Shown here: positions 7,850-15,489 of the stretch, one piece after another
Numbering within the stretch: the stretch's first letter is position 1
Layout: each line of letters begins with the position of its first letter
DNA from: Desulfobacteraceae bacterium
GTDB taxonomy: Bacteria > Desulfobacterota > Desulfobacteria > Desulfobacterales > Desulfobacteraceae
Assembly: GCA_024227235.1 (NCBI GenBank)
Contig: JAAEKY010000736.1
Span: 1-38,223, forward strand
Reading direction: 5' to 3'
DNA: 38,223 nt
Position numbers and translations under genes: made by a program
The notes under the pieces: model-generated
Told to the model about the DNA's origin: nothing
The model's input: the letters and a program-made list of their open reading frames with translations, nothing else
Databases searched by the model: none

Positions 7850-8347
7850 TTATTTACCAATTTCCAAAGCTTTCAGTAGCATATCTTTTGTAGCGGACAA
7901 TGCTGTAGCACTTGCTTCATAACTTCTTTTGGCCACCAGCATATCGGCGATTTCTGTTAAATGATCCACGTTGGGCATTTGGACATAGCCTGTAGAAGGA
8001 TCTGCATCAGGATGGGCTGGATTATAAACCAACCTGAAATCTTCCTGGGATCTTACAACCTGGTCAACCTTCACACCTGTGCCTTTGTCTTGTTTTTTTT
8101 CAGAGTCAAACTCAATGGGAGAAAGTTCTATTCCTGCCTGCTGCTTTTTTAATTCATTCTTTTCAACCACGCTTTTAAAAGACTCAATATTTTCTCCTTT
8201 AAAAACAACCATTTTTCTTCTATATGGCCCGCCTTCTTTGGTTCTGGTCGTGTCAACATTTGCTAAATTTTCAGCAATCACATTTAACTTGTGCCGATGT
8301 GCTGCAAGGGCAGTTCCACTAATTTTTGATGCATTTAAAAGGTCCAT
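7850..8347 (-). CDS. flgC: Flagellar proximal rod protein FlgC
   Basis: A 165-residue rod subunit. The N-terminal rod motif reads 'LNASKISGTALAAHRHKLNVIAENLANVDT' in outline, and the C-terminal helix 'MLVAKRSYEASATALSATKDML' is the usual D0 partner. A central 'GYVQMPNVDHLTEIADM'-type segment is highly conserved in FlgC. It is slightly longer than enteric FlgC because of a charged insert around residues 55-90. It starts three bases after flgB ends. Confidence 0.96.
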   Translation of the reverse strand: MDLLNASKISGTALAAHRHKLNVIAENLANVDTTRTKEGGPYRRKMVVFKGENIESFKSVVEKNELKKQQAGIELSPIEFDSEKKQDKGTGVKVDQVVRSQEDFRLVYNPAHPDADPSTGYVQMPNVDHLTEIADMLVAKRSYEASATALSATKDMLLKALEIGK

Positions 8348-8350
8348 AAT

Positions 8351-8761
8351 TTATTTACCCCCTTGATCAATTGAATAGTGTAATATTTTCATTTTTCTGA
8401 GCAATAACTCTGTTGTTGTTCTGTATTTAAGGTTATTTTCCATAAGATTCATCATTTCGGTATCAATATTTACCGAATCCAGATGATAGATATCTACGTC
8501 CTCACTATCCTTCCCATTTAGACTCGCCGATTGTTCATTATAGGGAGACAAATGCTTATTATGGGTTTTATCTAAGAAATCAGGCTCTTTTTCACCCATT
8601 GCCCTTTTTAAGGTCCGATTAAAATCAAGATCTTTGGGTTTATACCCGATAGTATCCATATTAGCGATATTACCACTAATAAGATTATGCCGCTTGGCTG
8701 ATACATCAAGTGCTTTTGAAATCATCTTTGCTGTGTGTCCAAAAATTCTTGAATCTGCCAT
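8351..8761 (-). CDS. flgB: Flagellar proximal rod protein FlgB
   Basis: A 136-residue rod subunit with the conserved segment 'AKRHNLISGNIANMDTIGYKPKDLDF'. The C-terminal helix 'MNLMENNLKYRTTTELLLRKMKIL' pairs with it in the D0 domain. I chose the ATG at 8761 over an in-frame TTG at 8773 because the purine-rich ribosome site GAGAGGG lies just upstream of the ATG and would be inside the longer frame. It is the first gene of the rod-MS-ring-export operon and has a sigma-54 promoter upstream. Confidence 0.95.
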   Translation of the reverse strand: MADSRIFGHTAKMISKALDVSAKRHNLISGNIANMDTIGYKPKDLDFNRTLKRAMGEKEPDFLDKTHNKHLSPYNEQSASLNGKDSEDVDIYHLDSVNIDTEMMNLMENNLKYRTTTELLLRKMKILHYSIDQGGK

Positions 8762-8817
8762 TTTCCCTCTCAATATGAATTAATAAAACATATACAAAAC
8801 ATTATAATAATAGCTTT

Positions 8818-8834
8818 TGCAATTTGTATGCCGA
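8818..8834 (-). promoter_or_regulatory. Sigma-54 promoter for the flgB operon
   Basis: On the minus strand the site reads CGGCATACAAATTGCA, with GG at 8832-8831 and GC at 8820-8819, exactly ten bases apart. The TTGC half is perfect and the GGCA half intact. The start of transcription should be near 8807, about 45 bases before the flgB ATG. The immediately upstream gene encodes a sigma-54 activator, a natural candidate regulator. Confidence 0.75.
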
Positions 8835-8843
8835 AAAGTTAAA

Positions 8844-10205
8844 TCAGCTTTTTTCTTTATATTCGTTGAGTTTATTTCGGAGGGTTCGGACACTAATTCC
8901 CAGGATTTTTGCAGCATGGGTTCTATTGCCCTGAGTTTTATCAAGGGTCTTAAAAATCATTTTCTGTTCCATTTCTTTTAACGAACTGGGCTCCGTTCCT
9001 AAGCCGCTATCAATGGCTTTATCCGGCAAATCTCCTATTGATTCGCCCATGTCAATCAATAAATCTTTGGGCTCTATTAAATTGGAGTCTGCCAGGAGAA
9101 CGGCTCTATGAATAATATTTTCAAGCTCTCGAACGTTGCCTGAAAAAGGAAGGCGAGAAAGGAGGGATATTGCCTGTTTTGTCATTCCTTTGACATCTCG
9201 AGTGTCAATTTTACAATATTTTTTTACAAAAAATTCACATAATATTTCAAGATCTCCTTTTCTATCTCTCAAAGGGGGAATGACAAGCGGAATCGTATTG
9301 AGTCGATAAAAAAGGTCTTCTCTAAACTCACCTTTTTCTACAGCATCTTTTGCATCACGATTTGTTGTAGCAATCACCCGGACATCTACATTGACCGGTT
9401 CGATTCCTCCAACGCGATCAACAACTTTTTCCTGAAGAACCCTTAATAATTTTGACTGGAGATGAAATTGCATTTCTGTAATTTCATCTAGGAAAAGAGT
9501 GCCTTTATCCGCTAACTCAAATTTGCCTGTTTTTCTAGAAATCGCGCCTGTAAACGCCCCTTTTTCATGGCCAAAAAGTTCACTCTCTAAAAGATTTTCC
9601 GGTAACGCGGCACAGTTCACAGCAATAAATGCTCTATTACATCTATCACTTTTTTCATGGATATATTTTGCAAACAATTCTTTTCCTGTACCACTTTCTC
9701 CCTGGATTAAAACAGAAGCACTTGAATTGGCAACTCTTGATGCCAGGACAAGAATATTTTGGATATCGTTGTCCTTAGTGACGATTTTAACCTTTTCTCT
9801 TCGCGAAGGGGGTACAGATTTTTCAGAAATTTTCTGTTTTGATACATTCAACGCTCTTTTAGCACTCAAGGCTAATTGTTCTATTTCAACAGGCTTGATT
9901 AAATAATCCAAAGCACCAAGCTTCATTAAATTTACAGCATGCTCAACAACCGGCTCATCTGCGAGAAGAATTGCCTGGCATGATAGCTTGGCTTCGTTAA
10001 TTTTTTTAAGGAATTCACTGGCAGAAAAGCCAGGTGTTTCAACATCTGCTATTACCATATCCGGTTTTTTTTCAATAAGATATGATAGCGCTTGTGATCC
10101 ATCAGGGGTCGCGTCAACTAAAAAGCCTATATCTTCAAAAAACCGAACATATTCCATTCTCTCCTTGGGATTTTCAAGTATGATAAAAGTTCTATGTCCT
10201 GGCAT
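8844..10205 (-). CDS. FlrC-like sigma-54-dependent flagellar response regulator
   Basis: A 453-residue activator with receiver, AAA+ and Fis-type domains. The receiver (about 1-120) keeps Asp54 and Lys104, but the acidic pocket is reduced to Glu11-Asn12 and the usual switch Thr is Leu, so normal phosphorylation control is doubtful. The AAA+ domain has Walker A GESGTGKE at 169-176 and the sigma-54 contact loop GAFTGA at 216-221. The Fis-like helix-turn-helix is at the C-terminus ('AAKILGISVRTLRNKLNEY'). It follows the TPR gene by 24 bases and precedes the sigma-54 promoter of flgB, so it most likely drives class III rod and hook genes, as FlrC/FleR does in vibrios and pseudomonads. Confidence 0.88.
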   Translation of the reverse strand: MPGHRTFIILENPKERMEYVRFFEDIGFLVDATPDGSQALSYLIEKKPDMVIADVETPGFSASEFLKKINEAKLSCQAILLADEPVVEHAVNLMKLGALDYLIKPVEIEQLALSAKRALNVSKQKISEKSVPPSRREKVKIVTKDNDIQNILVLASRVANSSASVLIQGESGTGKELFAKYIHEKSDRCNRAFIAVNCAALPENLLESELFGHEKGAFTGAISRKTGKFELADKGTLFLDEITEMQFHLQSKLLRVLQEKVVDRVGGIEPVNVDVRVIATTNRDAKDAVEKGEFREDLFYRLNTIPLVIPPLRDRKGDLEILCEFFVKKYCKIDTRDVKGMTKQAISLLSRLPFSGNVRELENIIHRAVLLADSNLIEPKDLLIDMGESIGDLPDKAIDSGLGTEPSSLKEMEQKMIFKTLDKTQGNRTHAAKILGISVRTLRNKLNEYKEKS

Positions 10206-10229
10206 ATTTTTTTTGTTTCCTTAGACCTC

Positions 10230-12848
10230 CTAGGAGTTTTGAACGCTTTTTGCCAATTCAAGTGTATTCAGCCGTTGCTGTGCCATCCTGGCCCACACAG
10301 AATCGTATGATATAACGACCTGCTTAAACGCCTCTTTGGCTTTTGGAATTATATTCCCCTTTTGGTATGCATCCCCAAGTAAGAATCCTAAGTTTGCTTT
10401 TTCCCGATCGTTTTTTGAAAAGCTTAATGCTTTTAAATAGGCATCTGCCGATCTTACATATTTTTTAAGGGCAATATAGGTCCGTCCTAATTCTTTATAC
10501 GCATAAGTTAAGGCACCATAATTTTCACCAGACGCAAGGGCGATCTCTTTTATAGCTTTTTCACGAAGGTTTGAGGCAGTTTTTAAGTCCCCTTTTTTTT
10601 CATATACATTTGAATGCATATTTAAAATATGTCCCTTATCCAGAGGTTTTTTCACTATTTTAAATGCGTCATTAAATTTTGCAGAAGCTGATTTATATTT
10701 CTCTTTTTCCAGATAAATATTTCCTGCCCGTGTCAATGTTTCAACCCGATGTTTGCTTTTCCGAAAGCGTTTTGAATATGCATTCAATAATTTAAGCGCA
10801 TCATCATCTCTGCCGGATTCATCCATGGCCACACCCAATCCAAAAAGTAATTTTGCCGATCTTGAAGATCTCTTATACTGTTTGTATGCATTAATCAAAT
10901 GATTAAATGATTGTTCATACAATTTTGCCTGAAGATATGCCAGCCCGACACTTAATGCAATTCTTTTACTTCCCATTCTATCAATTCTGGTATGCTCAAG
11001 TTCATATCTATTTAATACTTTAGTATAATCATCTGCTTTTAATTGCTTTTGAAACAAGGCTTCATAGGCCTGCTGCATTAATTTAACAGCTTCATATCGC
11101 AAGCCTCTTGGATGGGTTGATAATAAATCTTCTATCTCTTTTATGCATTTATTATATTCACCACTTGCCTGGTAAATTTCAGCCAAGCGCATCATGGCAA
11201 TTCTGGCATATTTATTTTCAGGGAATTTTGTTTTTACCATTTTATAAATTTCAATTTTCCCCGTGTCTGTTTCCAGATATCGTGCAACGCCTATTGAGCT
11301 TGCAATATATCCATCAGAATCAGGATATTTTTCCCTTACCAGCTCATATACTTTAATGGCCTTTTCCTTATAATTTTCCATGCCATAGGTGTCACCAATT
11401 TTGCTTAAGATGACATCCCGTCCTTCAATTTCAGGAAATAAATTTAAGACGCGGGTTAAGTTTTCTCTTGCCGCTTTACTCTGCCCGATTTCAAAATAAG
11501 AATTTCCAATATGCAGCAACAATTCATGAGAGGTGTACACTTTTTTAGTATCTGTCGCCACAACATAATTTAAAACCCTTAATGTATCAATATATTGTCT
11601 TTTCTTGAAAAGCCCTTTACCATATCCGATACCGGCATCTGATATACTGCTGTTCTCAACCGTGTCTTCAAAAACCTGTTTATAATATCGTAATGCTTTT
11701 TTCAGATATCCTTTTTGGTCATAGATATTTGCCAAATGGTACATAATTTCAGACAGTCCCGAATATTCAAGATACCCTTGTGTTACGATATTAAAATATC
11801 CTTCTGCAGCCGATATATTATTTAACCGTTTTTGAATCATACCAATGGCAGAATATCCATAGGGCAGTAATGATGATTTAGGATAGGATACCAATGCATC
11901 CTGAAATAATCGTTCTGCCTTTATCAATTGAGCAAAATCATCTTTTTCCACGCCTTTATAAAATGCGTAAGCCCTTAAATAATAAGCCTGTTCAACGCAG
12001 GCGAAATTTTCTTGGAAAATATATTGCTCCAGGACCTCAAACGCTTCCTGATTTAAATCCTTTAAAATAAGAAGCATTGAATTGCTGATTTGTTTTGAAC
12101 CACATTCCGATCCGTCAATGATGCGCGCAAGATCGCTAATATCCCCTTTGTACTTGCTTTTCTCTCTTGTAGGAGGAACATAAGCAGGTATAGTTACACT
12201 TTTGACAGATTTTTCCGGTACAGCTTTAGTTGTTGATTTTGACTTTTCAGGCTGTGAAGGTGGTCTAATTTTTTGCTCTTTTTTCGACAACGTTTTTCCA
12301 ATACCCTTTGCGGGTTCAACCCGTGCTTTCTTAGCAGTTTCTTTTTGGAGTTTTTCGACTGGTTCTTTTACGGGTCCTGGCGTACTTTGTTTTTTTTCAG
12401 GTTCTGGGACAACATGGGGTTGAGTAGCCGCCTCTTTTACCTGTTTTTCCCCAAGATTAATTGTAAAACTCGAATCCGATGTATTAAATCCAGATTCAAT
12501 ATATCCATACGGGCGATGGCTGGTCAAAATAACAGCAAGCACATTGCCCGAGAGCTTTTCGATACCGATGTGTTTGATGCCAGAGTTTTCCTGGCCTTTT
12601 ATCTTCAACCCTTTTTCCAAAACCACATTCTTTAATGCAACTAATAGCTCTTTTTTTTCGACCTGAATCACTTTAACAGGGATGTTGTCTGTCATAAAAA
12701 ATTTAACAGAAAGAGGTGCATGTTGAATTTCTATTTTCTTAATCACCACCTTGTTAGCAAAAGCTATCTGCGGTGAAAGACATAACAAAAGAATAGAGGT
12801 GGCTATGATCTGCAAAATTTCTTGTAACTTATTGTTTGATTTGCTCAT
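10230..12848 (-). CDS. Exported TPR-repeat protein, AMIN-like N-terminus
   Basis: An 872-residue protein. Residues 1-32 form a signal peptide ending in an Ala-rich cleavage region. About 33-135 look like a small beta domain of AMIN type ('HAPLSVKFFMTDNIPVKVIQVEKKELLVAL' in outline). About 140-235 is a Lys/Pro-rich linker. From about 240 to the end there are many tetratricopeptide helical hairpins ('YFNIVTQGYLEYSGLSEIMYHLANIYDQKG', 'AKEAFKQVV' and similar). I do not recognise a named family. Its place between a sigma-54 promoter and the FlrC-like gene suggests an envelope protein co-regulated with flagellar assembly, perhaps a scaffold for peptidoglycan or motor placement. That role is inference. 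Confidence 0.8.
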   Translation of the reverse strand: MSKSNNKLQEILQIIATSILLLCLSPQIAFANKVVIKKIEIQHAPLSVKFFMTDNIPVKVIQVEKKELLVALKNVVLEKGLKIKGQENSGIKHIGIEKLSGNVLAVILTSHRPYGYIESGFNTSDSSFTINLGEKQVKEAATQPHVVPEPEKKQSTPGPVKEPVEKLQKETAKKARVEPAKGIGKTLSKKEQKIRPPSQPEKSKSTTKAVPEKSVKSVTIPAYVPPTREKSKYKGDISDLARIIDGSECGSKQISNSMLLILKDLNQEAFEVLEQYIFQENFACVEQAYYLRAYAFYKGVEKDDFAQLIKAERLFQDALVSYPKSSLLPYGYSAIGMIQKRLNNISAAEGYFNIVTQGYLEYSGLSEIMYHLANIYDQKGYLKKALRYYKQVFEDTVENSSISDAGIGYGKGLFKKRQYIDTLRVLNYVVATDTKKVYTSHELLLHIGNSYFEIGQSKAARENLTRVLNLFPEIEGRDVILSKIGDTYGMENYKEKAIKVYELVREKYPDSDGYIASSIGVARYLETDTGKIEIYKMVKTKFPENKYARIAMMRLAEIYQASGEYNKCIKEIEDLLSTHPRGLRYEAVKLMQQAYEALFQKQLKADDYTKVLNRYELEHTRIDRMGSKRIALSVGLAYLQAKLYEQSFNHLINAYKQYKRSSRSAKLLFGLGVAMDESGRDDDALKLLNAYSKRFRKSKHRVETLTRAGNIYLEKEKYKSASAKFNDAFKIVKKPLDKGHILNMHSNVYEKKGDLKTASNLREKAIKEIALASGENYGALTYAYKELGRTYIALKKYVRSADAYLKALSFSKNDREKANLGFLLGDAYQKGNIIPKAKEAFKQVVISYDSVWARMAQQRLNTLELAKSVQNS

Positions 12849-12906
12849 AATCTTTACTTTGCTCTATGGATTTATAATCATTTTAAGATGCCATGTCATA
12901 AATTTA

Positions 12907-12922
12907 AGCAAATAGTATGCCA
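12907..12922 (-). promoter_or_regulatory. Sigma-54 promoter for the TPR-FlrC-like operon
   Basis: On the minus strand the site reads TGGCATACTATTTGCT, with GG at 12921-12920 and GC at 12909-12908, exactly ten bases apart. Both halves fit the consensus TGGCAC/T and TTGCT. The expected start of transcription is near 12896, about 50 bases before the TPR start codon. The gene upstream encodes a FleQ/FlrA-like activator, the natural candidate regulator. Confidence 0.8.
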
Positions 12923-13070
12923 TACCTCAGTTATTTATACTCATAATAACAGATCAAACCAAGGAATTAAAGCATTGATTCACGATAAACAAATTTGCAA
13001 AACGAATACGGTTATTTTATTAAAGATCAATAAACCACAAAATTGTCAAAAAAATGACGCGATATAACAT

Positions 13071-14132
13071 CTAAAAGAACGGCTTTTCGGTTTCTTGAGT
13101 GATATTCATTTTTTTAATTTTTTCCACGAGTGTGGTTCTATTCATTTTCAGAAGTTCTGCAGCCCTTGCTTTTACCCATCTGGTTTCATTCAGGGCATGT
13201 CTTATCAGAGATCTTTGATATTGATCCACAGCCTGGTTAAAGCCGATCCCATTATTAAAGACAGAGGCGACAGAGACAGATGTGTTTTGGGGAGAGTTAT
13301 TGGTTATATAATCGGGCAATTCATGAAGTTCAATGATTGAATCTTCAACAAGAACAGACAATCTTTCAATTAAATTTTCAAGTTCCCGTATATTTCCAGG
13401 CCAGTCATAGCTAATCATAGCCTGTTTTGATTTTTCAGAAAACGTCTTTACTTGATACTCATTCACCCTTTTGGTCAGGTTATTTTGAAAAAACTCTGTT
13501 AAATCTACAATATCTTCTTTTCGCTCCCTCAATGGAAGGATATGGATAGGAATAACGTTAAGGCGGTAATACAAATCTTCTCGGAACACTCCCTCTTCGA
13601 TAGCGACAGGCAAATCTTTATTTGTTGCCGAAATAACCCTGATATCCACTTCAATAGTGGCTGTTCCCCCGACACGTTCAAATTGTCTTTCCTGAATTGC
13701 TCTTAATAATTTAACCTGTAATTCAGGACTCATATCGCCAATTTCATCTAAAAAAATTGTTCCCTGATCTGCAATTTCAAATCTGCCTGTCCTGGAACGA
13801 TGAGCGCCTGTGAATGCCCCTTTTTCATGTCCAAACAATTCACTTTCGAGCAACTCTCCGGGAATGGCACCACAGTTAATAACTACCATAGGGCCGTCGC
13901 ATCTTGTACTATTTTTATGAATGGCTCTGGCAATTAATTCTTTGCCCGTTCCGCTTTCTCCTGTGATAAGTACGGAAGAATCTACTTTAGACACTTTTCT
14001 AGCCGTATCAAGAACTTTCAACAATCCTTTGCTAACACCGGTTATCCCCATCCGATCAAAATATTTATCATCGGATTCCGAAGCTTGGCTAACCTCGGGT
14101 TCATTTTTAGCAGATGTTGAGGCGATTATCAT
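13071..14132 (-). CDS. FleQ/FlrA-like sigma-54-dependent activator without receiver domain
   Basis: A 353-residue activator made of an approximately 28-residue leader, an AAA+ domain and a Fis-type DNA-binding domain. Walker A GESGTGKE is at 58-65 and GAFTGA at 105-110, so it should contact sigma-54. The C-terminal helix-turn-helix ('ARAAELLKMNRTTLVEKIKKM') closely resembles that of FleQ/FlrA flagellar master regulators. Unlike those, the N-terminal REC-like domain is missing. Its start overlaps the cheY stop by four bases (ATGA), so a stand-alone receiver is made next to it. FleQ binds c-di-GMP; whether this one does cannot be told from sequence. It probably heads the sigma-54 flagellar cascade. 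Confidence 0.85.
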   Translation of the reverse strand: MIIASTSAKNEPEVSQASESDDKYFDRMGITGVSKGLLKVLDTARKVSKVDSSVLITGESGTGKELIARAIHKNSTRCDGPMVVINCGAIPGELLESELFGHEKGAFTGAHRSRTGRFEIADQGTIFLDEIGDMSPELQVKLLRAIQERQFERVGGTATIEVDIRVISATNKDLPVAIEEGVFREDLYYRLNVIPIHILPLRERKEDIVDLTEFFQNNLTKRVNEYQVKTFSEKSKQAMISYDWPGNIRELENLIERLSVLVEDSIIELHELPDYITNNSPQNTSVSVASVFNNGIGFNQAVDQYQRSLIRHALNETRWVKARAAELLKMNRTTLVEKIKKMNITQETEKPFF

Positions 14133-14509
14133 TTTAATATCTTTTCAAGCTTGTCAGAAATCGCTTCAGCAGTAAATGGTTTGACAACATAATTTGAAAC
14201 ACCTGCCTGAACAGCCTCAATAACATTTTGTTTTTGAGCTTCAGCTGTAACCATTAAAAAAGGAACGGTTTTATAGGTATCACTGGCTCTAACTTTTTTT
14301 AAAAGCTCAAGTCCTGTCATTTTGGGCATATTCCAGTCTGATATAACCAGATCAATACCTTGCCCTTCCAGTACTTCCCAGGCAGTTGTGCCATCATCCG
14401 CTTCTACAAGATTTTTAAAACCAAGCTGTTTCAAAATATTCTTAAGGATACGACGCATGGTAGCAAAATCGTCAACAATCAAAATCTTGATGGATGTGTC
14501 CATTGCCAC
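14129..14509 (-). CDS. cheY: Chemotaxis response regulator CheY
   Basis: A single-domain receiver of about 126 residues. The acidic pair Asp13-Asp14, phospho-acceptor Asp58, switch Thr88 and Lys110 are all present (numbering from the GTG start). The ribosome site AGGAGG lies five bases before GTG 14509 and eleven before the in-frame ATG 14503, so either could be the start. CheY-P binds the flagellar switch to change rotation. Here it sits between cheX, which encodes a CheY-P phosphatase, and a receiver-less sigma-54 activator with which it is translationally coupled. Confidence 0.92.
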   Translation of the reverse strand: MAMDTSIKILIVDDFATMRRILKNILKQLGFKNLVEADDGTTAWEVLEGQGIDLVISDWNMPKMTGLELLKKVRASDTYKTVPFLMVTAEAQKQNVIEAVQAGVSNYVVKPFTAEAISDKLEKILK

Positions 14510-14561
14510 ATTTTCCTCCTTCTATAGATTTAGACTCTTTTTTAATCTTTCAAAACGCACT

Positions 14562-15020
14562 TTATTCAAAACAAACTTCAATTGTAAAGTCTCCATCATC
14601 AGTATTAAAGGGAATCGCAATTTTGGGCCCCTCTGAATAATGAACGATACTATGGTTTTTCCCGGTGATTACTGAAGGAATAGCTGCTTTAAACACCTTT
14701 CCCATCCCTTCAAGCTCGCGTCTTGCCTGACCTGAAATCATATTTGTCAACTCTCCGACAGCATCTCCAATTTCGTCATTCAGCTCACTCATGGTTTCAC
14801 CAAACATATTCGACACGATTGTTAAAATACATTTCTCTTCAAATGTTACGGCAATAGTGCCGTTAGCGATTCCTGTCAGTCCTAAGAGCCCTGATACATC
14901 ACCCACCGCCATACTATCCATTTTAAGATATGGTTTGCCAGCATTCACATTCATAAATGCCATTGTTTCCAGTACATTAATCGTTGCGTTGATAAAAGGA
15001 TTTACAAGCTTAACATCCAT
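14562..15020 (-). CDS. cheX: Chemotaxis phosphatase CheX
   Basis: A 152-residue CheC/CheX-family protein. The catalytic signature ExxN is seen as Glu90-Leu-Thr-Asn93 within 'DAVGELTNMISGQA'. CheX dephosphorylates CheY-P and so ends the signal in organisms lacking CheZ. Only one ExxN motif is present, as in CheX and unlike the double motif of CheC. It lies 52 bases upstream of cheY, forming a CheY-phosphatase pair. Confidence 0.9.
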   Translation of the reverse strand: MDVKLVNPFINATINVLETMAFMNVNAGKPYLKMDSMAVGDVSGLLGLTGIANGTIAVTFEEKCILTIVSNMFGETMSELNDEIGDAVGELTNMISGQARRELEGMGKVFKAAIPSVITGKNHSIVHYSEGPKIAIPFNTDDGDFTIEVCFE

Positions 15021-15059
15021 AATACTTGCCTTTTATTCGCATCAAACCCATATCCAAAA

Positions 15060-15407
15060 TTATTCATCAATACTATTATAGTACACGATATTTTTTAAAT
15101 GAGAATAGGTTTCCACATCCATAGAGTTAAATTCAATTCCCATTCCATTCTCACTTTTTCTGACAACTATACCTTTTATCATCAATTCAATCTTATCTAT
15201 CCCTCCGGTAAGGCACACTTTGATTAAACACTGTGTTCCTGAAGAAAATGTATGATCCGTACTTACAAATATCCCTTTAAGGCTTAAATCCTTTGAACTT
15301 CCCTCCAAATCAATTTTTTTCCCATCTCCCTCAAGATGCACATTGATTGCTGTTGTAAATCCTACTCTAGAATATTTACGTTTTTCATCATCGTTAGAGA
15401 CAACCAT
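15060..15407 (-). CDS. PilZ-domain c-di-GMP-binding protein
   Basis: A 115-residue single PilZ domain. The two c-di-GMP contact motifs are visible: RxxxR at Arg10-Arg14 and DxSxxG at 40-45 (DLSLKG). The rest is the expected six-stranded barrel with a final helix. It sits between an HD-GYP gene and cheX, so it probably links c-di-GMP level to flagellar or chemotactic output. The partner is not evident from sequence. Confidence 0.88.
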   Translation of the reverse strand: MVVSNDDEKRKYSRVGFTTAINVHLEGDGKKIDLEGSSKDLSLKGIFVSTDHTFSSGTQCLIKVCLTGGIDKIELMIKGIVVRKSENGMGIEFNSMDVETYSHLKNIVYYNSIDE

Positions 15408-15489
15408 GGTAGATTTACTCCATGTTTTTTCTTTTTATACGGTTAACTTTAAAATCAAAATAACACATTTTAAACCAAGGCTCAACCCA

